This document shows positions 50,538 to 59,868 of a stretch of DNA of 64,000 nt, piece after piece. The notes under the pieces are model-generated. The model was given only the letters and a program-made list of their open reading frames with translations, was not told the DNA's origin and did not search any database. A program made the position numbers and the translations under genes. Position 1 is the stretch's first letter. Each line of letters begins with the position of its first letter. The DNA is from Winogradskya consettensis. Its GTDB lineage: Bacteria > Actinomycetota > Actinomycetes > Mycobacteriales > Micromonosporaceae. The stretch spans positions 62,001 to 126,000 of the forward strand of contig NZ_BOQP01000036.1 of the NCBI RefSeq assembly GCF_018332715.1. The letters are read 5' to 3'.

Positions 50538-51683
50538 TTATTTCGCGATCGGTGAGCCCAGGACGAGCTGGAGTTGTTCGAAGTAGCGCAGGGAGACCGA
50601 TTCCCACGACGGAGCGGACACGGCAGGTGTGCGGGGCTCCCCCGCCGACGTTTCGAGAAGCCGGACAATCGCGTCGCTGATGTCCTGATCGGTCTCGCGC
50701 ACGAAAAGGTTCCCGGAGCCGGGCAGCTCCCGGGACGCCGTGGCCGACGCGACTACCGGCATTCCGCTGGAGAGCGCTTCGACGACCGAGTTCCGCATGC
50801 CCAGCCCGAACCGGTCCGGAAAGACAGCGACCCCCGACATGTCGAAGATGTCGGCCGTCGCGGCCACGTCGCCACGGATCTCGAAATTCTCCGCGGCGAG
50901 TTCGGCGACCTCGGGGCCCGGGCGGCGGCCGGCTATGACGAAGCGGCAGTCCGGCACGGCACTCCAGACGAGGGGCGCGATCTGCCTCCGCAGCCGCACC
51001 ACGCTGTCGATGTTGGGGAGATAGTCCAGGCTGCCGACAAAACAGACCGTCTTCGTACGGCGGCCGGACGCCGGGTTCGACGCCTGCCTGCTGACCCCGT
51101 TCGGGATGGCTGCCACCGGGCGGCCGATGTCCCGGCTCCAGACCCGGGCATCGCGATGACCCACGGTCAGCAGCGCGGCGCTGCGCGGAATTCTGCGCTC
51201 CACCGCCCTGAACTGCCGGGCGCGCGCCCGCAGGTAGTGCGCCCGCAATCCGGTCGCCAGAGCGGCCTCCATGCCCATTCGCATGGACCACGGATCGACC
51301 GCCTGAATCACGAGCGGCGACGCGACGTCACGCCAGAACGGTAACGCGCCGGGACCGTGGATGAGCGTGACGTCGGCCCACTCGCTCATCGATCTGATGG
51401 TTCGCCTGTTCCGCCGGCTGTAACGCTGAAATGCCCCGGCCGAGGAGCTCGTGAGCGGCCCACCGTAAACGGCCGATCGCCCGGAGCGCTTGGGCAGCAG
51501 GGTGATCGCGCTGCAGGCCGCTTCGATCTCGCGGGGCACCGGCACCTCGCCCTCGAAGGTAACCAGTTTCACCTCCGCCATCGCCCGGAGTTCCTGCAGG
51601 ACATGAAACGGAATGAGAGAGCTGCCGTCACCATGCACCGGATGCGCATTGGGAACGTCCTCAGAAACGGTAAGTAACTTCAT
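50538..51683 (-). CDS. Family 4 glycosyltransferase
   Basis: This 381-residue GT-B transferase has an N-terminal acceptor domain (MKLLTVSEDVPNAHPVHGDG). The nucleotide-sugar domain contains KTVCFVGSLDYLPNIDSVVR, CRFVIAGRRPGPEV and the ExxxxxE-like FGLGMRNSVVEALSSGMPVV. It is probably the first gene of the polysaccharide operon on this strand; 244 nt of apparently non-coding DNA separate it from the haloperoxidase gene. Confidence 0.9.
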   Translation of the reverse strand: MKLLTVSEDVPNAHPVHGDGSSLIPFHVLQELRAMAEVKLVTFEGEVPVPREIEAACSAITLLPKRSGRSAVYGGPLTSSSAGAFQRYSRRNRRTIRSMSEWADVTLIHGPGALPFWRDVASPLVIQAVDPWSMRMGMEAALATGLRAHYLRARARQFRAVERRIPRSAALLTVGHRDARVWSRDIGRPVAAIPNGVSRQASNPASGRRTKTVCFVGSLDYLPNIDSVVRLRRQIAPLVWSAVPDCRFVIAGRRPGPEVAELAAENFEIRGDVAATADIFDMSGVAVFPDRFGLGMRNSVVEALSSGMPVVASATASRELPGSGNLFVRETDQDISDAIVRLLETSAGEPRTPAVSAPSWESVSLRYFEQLQLVLGSPIAK

Positions 51684-51927
51684 GTTTTCCTGGGTTGGTC
51701 AGTCGCATCAATAAGCCCGCGCCGCAGCAGCCGCATAAGTCAGACCGCGCCGGAGCACAAGATACCCACAGGGCACACAGCACTGCCACTCACAACAGGA
51801 ATTCACATTTCAGGCTCGCATTTCATGCCCCCGGGCTACCCGATTCGGGCGGGGGCGGGAGGCCACTCATGTGAACTATTTCGCCCACCCGGCCGGTAAG
51901 AAATCCGTAGCCTTTGATCCCGGCGGT

Positions 51928-53214
51928 TCAACGTCGCTTCTGGAACTCGCGATCGAGGACGTAGCGGGCGACACCGGTGCCGATGATGGTGCCCTGAACG
52001 TCGGCCGTGCGGTAGTGGACGCCGCCCCAGATGCGGGCTTCGACGACCTCGGCGAGGGCGGCTGAGAAGCCGGGGAACGAGCGCGTGGTGCCCGAGTCGG
52101 CGCTGTAGGCGCTGAACGGGATGCTGTCGCGGCCGAAGAAGCGGCGCAGGGCGTACATGATGGCGCTGGTCGAGCAGGTGTGGCCGGAGGTGTAGTCCGG
52201 GAACGGCGGGGTGATCAGCAGCGGGGTCCAGGACGGGTCGGCGGTGGTGGCCGGGTTGCCGTCGGTGCCGGCCAGCGGGATCGCGGTTATCGGGCGCCAG
52301 AAGTTCCAGAACTTCTTCTCGTTGAAGCAGGCGGTCAGGGAATCGGCGTTGGCGATGTCGGCCATGGCGAACATGCGGGCCGTCTGCAGCGGACTCAGGT
52401 GCTGGGTCCGGGCGAGCTGACGCTTGATCTCCCATTCGGTCAGGCGGCGGTCGTGCCACCAGATCGCCGCCTCCGTCTGGTCCTGGGTGCGCACGGTGCT
52501 GGTTGCCGAGCCGAGTGCTTCCACCTCGTTGAGGTCGCGGGCGTAGGCGGCACTCGTCAGGGGCGGCGGTCCGGGCGTACGGAATGCGGAGCCGCTCCTG
52601 ATGACGAACGGCCGCAGGTCGCCCACCCAGGCGCCGTCCTGAGCGAAACCGGGCGGGGTGGGGCGCCATTGGCCCGGCGCGGTGCCGATGGTGTAGCTGG
52701 TGTCGGCGAACGCGCCGTCGCCCGCCCGTGCGGCGATCATCGCTGCCGCGGCCCGCTCCCCCACCGAGATCCCGTCGGTCTTGCCACGGCCGTTCCCGAT
52801 GCCCGCCAGGTAGGCGTCGTATTGCGCGCGCAGGGCGACAGCCTGCTCCGGGAACATCGAATCGAGCATTGTGTACGCGGCGGCGGCCACAGCGGCGTCC
52901 AGCGAAGCGCCGGGGCGTGATCGCGGAGCGACCAGATAGGGCTCGTAGGGAGTGCCGGAGACGGCGTTGACGGCGTCGTAGACCGCGCCCTGCACCATCG
53001 CGAACGCCCGGCCGGTGACATAGGGCGGCTGGCGGGCCACCTCGTAGATCGCGGTCTGGGCGTTGACGTTCCAGGTGATGACGGCGTTGCTGCCACCCGT
53101 GTTGCTGCCACCCGTGTTGCTGCTACCCGTGCCGGCCTGTGCGCGGACCGGGCTCAGCAGGACGGCGAACAGGGTGAGAACGGCCACTGCGGCAACGGTT
53201 CGCGATCGCGACAT
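51928..53214 (-). CDS. Secreted vanadium-dependent haloperoxidase / PAP2 family protein
   Basis: This 428-residue protein has a signal peptide (MSRSRTVAAVAVLTLFAVLL, cleavage near VRAQA-GTG) and a short (SNTGG)n linker. The vanadate or phosphate site is complete: KKFWNFWRPITAI (Lys, Arg), PFPDYTSGHT (Ser-Gly-His) and RIWGGVHYRTADVQG (Arg, His). It is likely a vanadium haloperoxidase-like or acid-phosphatase-like enzyme; the sequence alone does not tell halogenation from phosphatase activity. ATG 53214 begins the signal peptide. Confidence 0.87.
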   Translation of the reverse strand: MSRSRTVAAVAVLTLFAVLLSPVRAQAGTGSSNTGGSNTGGSNAVITWNVNAQTAIYEVARQPPYVTGRAFAMVQGAVYDAVNAVSGTPYEPYLVAPRSRPGASLDAAVAAAAYTMLDSMFPEQAVALRAQYDAYLAGIGNGRGKTDGISVGERAAAAMIAARAGDGAFADTSYTIGTAPGQWRPTPPGFAQDGAWVGDLRPFVIRSGSAFRTPGPPPLTSAAYARDLNEVEALGSATSTVRTQDQTEAAIWWHDRRLTEWEIKRQLARTQHLSPLQTARMFAMADIANADSLTACFNEKKFWNFWRPITAIPLAGTDGNPATTADPSWTPLLITPPFPDYTSGHTCSTSAIMYALRRFFGRDSIPFSAYSADSGTTRSFPGFSAALAEVVEARIWGGVHYRTADVQGTIIGTGVARYVLDREFQKRR

Positions 53215-53424
53215 GAGAGCCCCCGGATCCGAGTCGCGGCCCAGCCTGCCCGGGTCCGCGCAGCTCGGCAAGGCATTCACATGGGGGTATGTCACCCGGG
53301 TCGGGACTCATCCGTTCATGCGACTTTGAGTGAATGACGGAGAAGATCGTTGTATGCACCATTTAAGGGGGTGGGGTGACTTTGCGTACTGGCGTGATCC
53401 GTGAGTTCCGGGCAGCATGACTGC

Positions 53425-54585
53425 GTGTCTCAGCCGTCCCCACTCCAAGCCACCCGCCAGCGGGCCCGGGCGCTCGCCGATTCCGGTGATGCCGCGCAGG
53501 CTCGTGCCCTGCTCGAGAACGCCGTCGAGCTCGGCCGGATGAACCTCGGTGAGGACGATCCCGAGGTGTTGTCGACGGCACATCAACTCGCGGTGGTGCT
53601 GCACCGGGCGGGGGACGCGCCCGCGGCACGGCGGGTGCTCGAAGAGGCGTACGCCGCGGGGCAGTGGCGGCTCGGGGAGACCGACGCGTTGATGCTGGAG
53701 ATCTCCTACGAACTGGGCGTCGTCGCCGAGGAGATGGAGAACAGGCATGAGGCCCGGCGGGCGTTCGGGCGGGTGGCTGCACACGGCCCGGCCGTCCTGG
53801 GCCCGGACCATTGGGCGGTCACCCGGGCACGTGCCTATCTGGGTGAGGACCCTGCCACCGTACGCATAGAGCTGCCCGACAATCACGCTCAGTCCCCGTT
53901 GTTCCCGTCGGCAAACCCGGCTCCCACGCCCCAGCCGGTCACGCACTTCCCGCCGCCCGTCTCCACGTCGCTTCCCGTCTCTGCGCCGCCGACCTCCGTT
54001 CCGCCTTACGGGTACGCGGTGGATGCGTACGGTTACTCAGTGCAGTCTGCTCCGGGCGTACCCGTGCAGAGGTCCGTGTCGGCAGTTCCCGTCTCCGGGC
54101 AGATCGTCTCGGGCGTGCCGGCCGCGGCCCCCGCTGAGCCGCGCGGGTCGTCGATGCGGGTGCCCGCCCTGTTCGCGGGCATCGCCGCCGTGCTCGGGGT
54201 GATCATCGCCGTGATCGCGCTGGTGATCGGGCTCGCCGGCAAGGGTGACAAGAGTGAGAAATCGAACGTGCCAACTCTGAGCGGCCCGGCGCCTACGGAT
54301 GTGCGCATGCGTGATTACGGATCGTCGGTAAAGCTGTTCTGGACCGACCCCGCGAACGGCCGCACCTCGTTCATGATCACGGGCGGGCGGGCCGGCGAGC
54401 AGCTGCGGGTGATGAGTCAGGTCGGACCCTCGACGGTGACGTTCGATCTCAACGGTCTGAACCCTGACCTGGACTATTGCTTCGCGATCGTGGCGGTCTA
54501 CAGCACCACGCAGTTCTCGACCTCACCCCAGATCTGCACGGGGCGGGACAGGTCGGGCGCGAGTCCAGCTCCGTCGAAGTCATGA
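53425..54585 (+). CDS. TPR and fibronectin-III-like membrane protein
   Basis: This 386-residue protein starts at GTG 53425 (VSQPSPLQATRQRARALADS). A cytoplasmic TPR region (1-150) contains QLAVVLHRAGDAPAARRVLE and ENRHEARRAFGRVAAHGP. A Pro/Ser/Val-rich linker (160-235) follows, then one transmembrane helix (ALFAGIAAVLGVIIAVIALV). The extracytoplasmic end resembles a fibronectin type III fold (VKLFWTDPANGRTSFMITGG, LNPDLDYCFAIVAVYS). It is probably part of the surface-protein/MoxR locus that follows. Confidence 0.8.
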   Translation: MSQPSPLQATRQRARALADSGDAAQARALLENAVELGRMNLGEDDPEVLSTAHQLAVVLHRAGDAPAARRVLEEAYAAGQWRLGETDALMLEISYELGVVAEEMENRHEARRAFGRVAAHGPAVLGPDHWAVTRARAYLGEDPATVRIELPDNHAQSPLFPSANPAPTPQPVTHFPPPVSTSLPVSAPPTSVPPYGYAVDAYGYSVQSAPGVPVQRSVSAVPVSGQIVSGVPAAAPAEPRGSSMRVPALFAGIAAVLGVIIAVIALVIGLAGKGDKSEKSNVPTLSGPAPTDVRMRDYGSSVKLFWTDPANGRTSFMITGGRAGEQLRVMSQVGPSTVTFDLNGLNPDLDYCFAIVAVYSTTQFSTSPQICTGRDRSGASPAPSKS

Positions 54586-54712
54586 TCACGCTCGGCGATC
54601 ACTTCTATCCACAACCGTGACTCACCGGGTGTCCGCAGCACACCTGATCGCCCTATGATGGCCAGCGTTCCTCAGGGAGCGTGATCGGCTGAACGGGGAG
54701 GTAGGGCAGCGG

Positions 54713-57364
54713 GTGAGCAGCGCAGACGTCGTGACGGAGCAGCCCAGGCGCCGGTGGCGGAGCCGCGGTGGGCTCGTCACCATCGGCACCGTGGTGGCGC
54801 TCGTCACCGGGCTCGGTCTCACCGTGCTCGGGCTCGGGTCGGCCGATCAGGCCGTGGCGAGCTTCGACGCCGCCTCGTGGGCGTGGAGCAAACCCAAGGG
54901 GGAGATCGCCCGGATCAACGGCGTGACCGCCCGGGTGGATACGCGTGTCGACGTTCCGCGGGCCCGCAGTCACCAGATGGAGGTCGCGCAGAACGACCGG
55001 TTCGTCATTCTGCGTGACGTGCAGACCGGCGTCGTCAGCACGATGGACCTCACGTCGCTGCAGGAGGCCGCCACCAAGTGGGAGACCTCCGCGGGCATCG
55101 GTGTGCACGTCGCGCTCAACGACGACGCCGCCTTCGTCATCGACTCGGTGCAGGGCCAGATCCGTCAGCTCGACCCGCGCACGCTGACCCCGGTCGGTGA
55201 GCCGCTCAGCTACCCGCCGGGCATCGCCGGTGGGGTCTTCGACGGCAAGGGGCGGTTGTGGATCGCCGTGCCCACCGAGGGCACCGTCTCCGCGATCACG
55301 CCCGCCGCACTGCCCGACGATTCAGCGGCCGGTGGCGGTGGCTCCGCGACGGCAGCAGGTCCTGCCCAGGTGCGCACCGAGGCGGTTGCCGAGGCGAGCC
55401 ATGACCTGACGATCTCCACCCTCGAGGACGGCGTTGCCGTGCTCGACCGCACGACCAACGTGCTCACCACGATCGGGCCCAAGACCAAGACGACCGTCAC
55501 CCTGCCGCTCGACGGGCCGGGGACGCTGCCCGAGCACACCGAGGGTGCGATCGTGCCGGTGACGGTGCCCGACTCGCGGCGCGTCTACGGCGTCAGCGGG
55601 GATACGACGATCGCCAACTTCGAGGTGCCCGGCGACGGCGAGATCACCGACCTGCAGCCCGCGGTGGCCTACAAGGGCTACTTCTACGTCGCCGACGAGG
55701 CCAGCGGCTCGGTGCACGTCTTCGACCAGGGCGGCGCGGAGCAGAAGGCGATCGGGTTCCAGAAGCCGGGCGGCCCGCTCGAGCTCGAGGTGCGGGAGAA
55801 CTACCTGTTCATCAACGCGCCCGGCTCCGAGACGGCCCGGGTCGTCGACGACTCGCACAAGGTGCGCACGGTCGACAAGTACGCCGACGACGTGCTCGGT
55901 GGCGACCCGCCGGAGACCCCGCCGGCGCCGCCGCCCGCCCCGCCCAAGCCGAAGAAGCCGACCACGAGCAAGCCTGGCGCGCCCAAGAACGTGCGGGCCG
56001 CCGCCGGCAACGCGGAGGTCCGGGTCACGTGGCAGGCCGCGGCCGACAACGGCGCCGCAATCAGCCGTTACGTGGTCGAGGGTGCCGACAAGACGTTCCA
56101 GGTGGGAGCCGACCAGCGGTCGCTGGACGTCACCGGGCTCACCAACGGCGAGACGTACAAGTTCGCGGTGCACGCCGTGAACAAGAAGGGCGACGGGCCG
56201 GAGCGCACCAGCAACGCGGTCAAGCCGACCTCCGAGGTGCCCGATGCGCCCACGGTGCCCAGCGCCGAGGCGAAACCGGACGGCACGGTCGTGGTGAGCT
56301 GGCCCGCGGCGAACGGCCAGGGCCTGGAGATCAAGCGCTACACGGTGACCGCGATCAGCGAGGGCGGCAGCGCCCCGATCGGCGACGTCACGGATGGCAC
56401 GAGCCTGACGATCAAGGACGGCCAGCTCGAGTACGGCAAGCAGTACGCGTTCACCGTCGTCGCGGTCAACGAGCGGGGCGCCGGGTCGAAGGCGTCGCCG
56501 GTCAGCCCCAGCGTGGTGCCGTTCACCAAGCCTGGCCGCCCCGAGACCGTGGACGCCGCGACCGTCGGCGATCAGCCCGGCACCATCCAGGTCACCTGGT
56601 CGGCGCCGGCGGAGAACGGGCGGCCGCTGACGAAATACCTGGTCACCGCGGGCGGTAAGACGACCGAGGTCACCGAGACCAACGTGACGCTCAACGGCTT
56701 CGGCGAGGGCGAGAACGTCGCCGTCGAGGTCAAGGCGGTCAACGAGGCCGGCGAGGGCGAGGCCGGCACGGCGACTGCCAAGACGATCACGAAGCCGGTC
56801 GTCACCGTGACCGGGTCGTCGGCGACCTACAACACCGCGACGGTCTCCTTCACGGTTGACGCCGGCGGCGGCACGGCGACCTGCTCGATGTCCGCGTCGG
56901 GCGGCGGCGGGAGCGCGTCGGGCAGCTGCAGCAGCCTGAAGATCAGCAAACTGGACCCGAGCACGTCGTACACATTCACGGTGTCGGCGAAGAACGCCGC
57001 CGGGACGGTCACCAAGACCAAGGTCCAGAAGACGGCGGCGCTCTACGGCACCGCGACCTGCAACAACGGCGACAGCGGCGACCAGAAGACATACTGCGAC
57101 AAGGACGTCGACGGGCGTAACGGCGACGAGATCTTCAGCGTCGCCTCGCAGGACGACGACAAGCAGGTGGGCTGGGCGAAACCCGGCACGCGGCTCGAGG
57201 CGTACTGCAAGAAGAAGGGGTCCTCGATCGACTCCTACGTCTACAACGACAACAAGGTCTCGTCCTGGTGGATCCAGGTCAACTACAAAGGCAAGAACTA
57301 CATCCCGTTCGCGTGGCTCAACCTCGACGGTGGCGACGATGTGAACGACCTGCCCACCTGCTGA
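54713..57364 (+). CDS. Large fibronectin-III surface protein
   Basis: This 883-residue protein starts at GTG 54713. A single N-terminal transmembrane helix (VTIGTVVALVTGLGLTVLGL) is followed by a beta-propeller-like region (60-390). A proline linker (PPETPPAPPPAPPKPKKP) leads into three fibronectin-III domains (about 425-700), each starting PGAPKNVRAAAG, PDAPTVPSAEAK or PGRPETVDAATV, with the NGxxYxFxVxAVN pattern. A fourth beta-rich domain and a four-cysteine SH3-like end (YVYNDNKVSSWWIQVNYKGK) follow. It is probably anchored outside the membrane and binds wall or matrix components. The MoxR gene starts 8 nt after it. Confidence 0.85.
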   Translation: MSSADVVTEQPRRRWRSRGGLVTIGTVVALVTGLGLTVLGLGSADQAVASFDAASWAWSKPKGEIARINGVTARVDTRVDVPRARSHQMEVAQNDRFVILRDVQTGVVSTMDLTSLQEAATKWETSAGIGVHVALNDDAAFVIDSVQGQIRQLDPRTLTPVGEPLSYPPGIAGGVFDGKGRLWIAVPTEGTVSAITPAALPDDSAAGGGGSATAAGPAQVRTEAVAEASHDLTISTLEDGVAVLDRTTNVLTTIGPKTKTTVTLPLDGPGTLPEHTEGAIVPVTVPDSRRVYGVSGDTTIANFEVPGDGEITDLQPAVAYKGYFYVADEASGSVHVFDQGGAEQKAIGFQKPGGPLELEVRENYLFINAPGSETARVVDDSHKVRTVDKYADDVLGGDPPETPPAPPPAPPKPKKPTTSKPGAPKNVRAAAGNAEVRVTWQAAADNGAAISRYVVEGADKTFQVGADQRSLDVTGLTNGETYKFAVHAVNKKGDGPERTSNAVKPTSEVPDAPTVPSAEAKPDGTVVVSWPAANGQGLEIKRYTVTAISEGGSAPIGDVTDGTSLTIKDGQLEYGKQYAFTVVAVNERGAGSKASPVSPSVVPFTKPGRPETVDAATVGDQPGTIQVTWSAPAENGRPLTKYLVTAGGKTTEVTETNVTLNGFGEGENVAVEVKAVNEAGEGEAGTATAKTITKPVVTVTGSSATYNTATVSFTVDAGGGTATCSMSASGGGGSASGSCSSLKISKLDPSTSYTFTVSAKNAAGTVTKTKVQKTAALYGTATCNNGDSGDQKTYCDKDVDGRNGDEIFSVASQDDDKQVGWAKPGTRLEAYCKKKGSSIDSYVYNDNKVSSWWIQVNYKGKNYIPFAWLNLDGGDDVNDLPTC

Positions 57365-57372
57365 GGACAATC

Positions 57373-58386
57373 GTGAGCACCCAGAACCAGCCGACCGAAC
57401 CGATTCCGCCCCAGCACGTCCAGGGCTTCGCCACCATCGCGGCGCAGCTCGCCGATCGGATCGGCACGGTCGTGCTGGGCAAGCCCGAGGTCGTCCGGCT
57501 GGCCCTGACCGCGTTCTTCGCGCAGGGCCACGTGCTGCTCGAGGACGTGCCCGGCGTCGGCAAGACCACGCTGGCCCGGGCGATCGCGTCCGCGGTGCGC
57601 GGGCAGTGGCGGCGCATCCAGTTCACGCCCGACCTGCTGCCGTCCGACGTCTCCGGCGTCACCATCTTCAACCAGGCGAGCCGCGGCTTCGAGTTCCACC
57701 CCGGCCCGGTCTTCGCCAACATCGTCATCGCCGACGAGATCAACCGGGCCTCCCCCAAGACCCAGTCGGCGCTGCTCGAGGTCATGGAGGAACGCCGGGT
57801 CACCGTCGACGGCGTGCCCCACCCGGTGCCGCAGCCGTTCCTCGTCGTCGCGACGCAGAACCCGGTCGAGATGGACGGCACCTACCGGCTCCCCGAGGCC
57901 CAGCTCGACCGGTTCCTCGTCAAGCTCTCGGTCGGCTACCCCTCCGAGGAGGTCGAGGTCGAGGTCCTGCGTGGCGCGGCGACCCGCTCCCCCGACACCC
58001 TCGAACCGGTCACCGACACCAACACCGTCGGCGAGATGGTCCGCATCGCGCTACGTGTGCACATCGCCGACGCGCTCTACACCTACGCCGTCCGCCTCGC
58101 CGCCGCCACCCGCGACCACCCGCAGGTCCGGGTCGGGGTCAGCCCCCGCGGCGTGATCGCCCTGACCCGCGCGGCGTCGGCCTACGCGCTGATCAACGGG
58201 CGCGGCTACGTGCTGCCCGAGGACTTCAAGGCCCTGATCGCCCCGGTCTTCGCCCACCGCATCCTGCTCTCACCGGACGCCCAACTGCGCGGCACCACCG
58301 CCACCGAGGTCCTCGACGACGCGGTCCGCTCGGTCCCGGTCCCCCTCCCCGACAATTCCCAGGCGGCCACCCGGACCGCCCCGTGA
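57373..58386 (+). CDS. MoxR-family AAA+ ATPase
   Basis: This 337-residue ATPase starts at GTG 57373. Walker A is EDVPGVGKTTLARAIA, Walker B is NIVIADEINRASPKTQSALL and sensor 1 is FLVVATQNPVEMDGTYRLPE with the RFL arginine finger region after it. A C-terminal lid (GVSPRGVIALTRAASAYALI) completes it. MoxR ATPases act as chaperones for DUF58/vWA and transglutaminase-like partners, which follow here. Its TGA overlaps the GTG that begins the tandem repeat array. Confidence 0.93.
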   Translation: MSTQNQPTEPIPPQHVQGFATIAAQLADRIGTVVLGKPEVVRLALTAFFAQGHVLLEDVPGVGKTTLARAIASAVRGQWRRIQFTPDLLPSDVSGVTIFNQASRGFEFHPGPVFANIVIADEINRASPKTQSALLEVMEERRVTVDGVPHPVPQPFLVVATQNPVEMDGTYRLPEAQLDRFLVKLSVGYPSEEVEVEVLRGAATRSPDTLEPVTDTNTVGEMVRIALRVHIADALYTYAVRLAAATRDHPQVRVGVSPRGVIALTRAASAYALINGRGYVLPEDFKALIAPVFAHRILLSPDAQLRGTTATEVLDDAVRSVPVPLPDNSQAATRTAP

Positions 58387-58731
58387 CCCGGCCGTCTTCC
58401 TCGGACTCCCGGGGAGCCGGCGTAACCCGGCCGTCTTCCTCGGGCGCGCGGGAAGCGGGCGTAACCCGGGCGTCTTCCTCGGGCGCGCGGGGAGCGGGCG
58501 TGACCCGGGCGCCTTCCCCGGGCGCGCGGGGAGCAGGCATGACACGACCCTCTTCCCCGGCGCACAGGGAGCGGGCGTGACGCGGCCGCCTTCCCCGAGC
58601 TCTCGGGGAACGGGCACGACACGGCCGCCTTCCCCGGCTCACGGGGAGCAGGCGTGACGGGGCCGTCGTCCTCGGGCACACAGGGAGCGGGCGTGACGCG
58701 GCCGTCTTCCTCGGGTGCGCGGGGAGCGGGT
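58383..58731 (+). repeat. Nine tandem 38-39-bp repeats at the moxR-DUF58 junction
   Basis: Units begin at 58383, 58422, 58461, 58500, 58539, 58577, 58616, 58654 and 58693. Seven are 39 bp and two (58539, 58616) are 38 bp. The typical unit is GTGACCCGGCCGTCTTCCTC followed by GGGCGCGCGGGGAGCGGGC. Most contain a GGGGAG-type purine tract about 6 nt before the next unit's GTG, so the array duplicates a ribosome-site/start-codon module. The first GTG overlaps the moxR stop. TCCTCG and CGGGGA within a unit can pair and would mask the purine tract. Confidence 0.92.
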
Positions 58732-59868
58732 GTGATGCGGCTTCGGGGGGTTACCGCTCGGGGGGTCGGGGTGGTGGTTGCGGCTGTGGGGTTGCTGGGG
58801 GTCGGGTTCCGGTTCGGGTATCCGGATCTGGCGTTGCTCGGGGCGGCGGCTGCGATCGCGGTGGGGTGCGGGGTGGTGTTCGCGGTGTGGCGGCCACGGC
58901 TCGGGGTGGAACGGGTGGCGGAGCCGGATCGGGTCGGGCGGGGTGAGCCGGCGGCGATGACGCTGACCGTGCGGAACACCAGCAAGGTGCGGGCGGCGAA
59001 TCTGGTGGCGACCGACCGGGTGGGGTCGGCGGCTGTGCCCGTGCCGTTGCTGCGGTTGCGGCCGGGGCGGGACACCACCGTGGGTTATCCGGTGCCGACC
59101 AGCAGGCGCGGCGTGGTTCAGGTGGGGCCGCTGCGGGTCACGCGGACGGATCCGCTGGGGTTGCTCACGTTGTCGCGTACCTATGGTGGGACTGCTGAGG
59201 TTTGGGTGCATCCGCGGATCCATCAGCTGCGGGCGGTGCCGGCGGGGATGTCGCGGAGCCTGGACGGGCGGGTCGACAAGGTGCCGCAGGGGACGATCAC
59301 GTTCGACTCGCTGCGTGAATACGTTGTCGGGGACGAGTTGAAGCGGGTGCACTGGCGTAGTTCGGCGAAGGTCGGCGAGCTCATGGTGCGCGAACAGCTC
59401 GACACCAGCGAGCCCACCATCATCGTGCTGCTCGACGATCGGGCCGGGGCGCATCCGGGGCGCGAGCCCGAGTCGTTCGAGGCCGCGTGTGAGGCCGCCG
59501 CGTCGATCATCGCCGCCGCCGTGCGGGAGGACCTGCCCATCGCGCTGCACCTGGTCTCCGGGCACGCGAAGGGACCGTTCCTTGACGTCCTCACCCAGGC
59601 TGAGCTGCGGGAGGGCGATCTCACCACGACCGTACGCAGTCTGCGGCAGAACCGGGTCGGGGACACGCTCGTCTACCTGACCGGGCCTGGCGGGCGCGGC
59701 GATCTCAGCGCGGTGAGCGGGTTGAAGGGGGCGTACCCGGTCGTGATCGCGGGGCTGTTCGGCGATCCGGACGCTGCCCCGGTGTCGGCCGGCGGCGCGA
59801 TGATCGTGATCGAGGCGGAGGACGGGGAGCAGTTCGCCGGGGCGTGGGACGGGGTGCGCGGGTGGTGA
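58732..59868 (+). CDS. DUF58 family protein
   Basis: This 378-residue protein has two N-terminal transmembrane helices (VGVVVAAVGLLGVGFRFGYP; LALLGAAAAIAVGCGVVFAV). An immunoglobulin-like segment follows, then the DUF58 signature FDSLREYVVGDELKRVHWRS leading into a vWA-like fold (IIVLLDDRAG). It works with MoxR. GTG 58732, right after the repeat array, and ATG 58735 are the plausible starts; the frame is open back to GTG 58654, so two repeat units could be translated. The stop overlaps the next gene (GTGA). Confidence 0.9.
   Translation: MMRLRGVTARGVGVVVAAVGLLGVGFRFGYPDLALLGAAAAIAVGCGVVFAVWRPRLGVERVAEPDRVGRGEPAAMTLTVRNTSKVRAANLVATDRVGSAAVPVPLLRLRPGRDTTVGYPVPTSRRGVVQVGPLRVTRTDPLGLLTLSRTYGGTAEVWVHPRIHQLRAVPAGMSRSLDGRVDKVPQGTITFDSLREYVVGDELKRVHWRSSAKVGELMVREQLDTSEPTIIVLLDDRAGAHPGREPESFEAACEAAASIIAAAVREDLPIALHLVSGHAKGPFLDVLTQAELREGDLTTTVRSLRQNRVGDTLVYLTGPGGRGDLSAVSGLKGAYPVVIAGLFGDPDAAPVSAGGAMIVIEAEDGEQFAGAWDGVRGW

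Noticed and set aside
51928..53214. Evidence of a halogenated natural-product cluster
   Set aside because: A secreted haloperoxidase-like protein and distant SARPs are not enough; no synthase, ligase or tailoring genes are present.
55322..57370. Long minus-strand open frame opposite the FN3 protein
   Set aside because: Shadow translation rich in Arg, Val and Asp with no domains; the plus strand encodes clear fibronectin repeats.
58383..58731. CRISPR array
   Set aside because: The 38-39-bp units are contiguous with no unique spacers and no cas genes are nearby.
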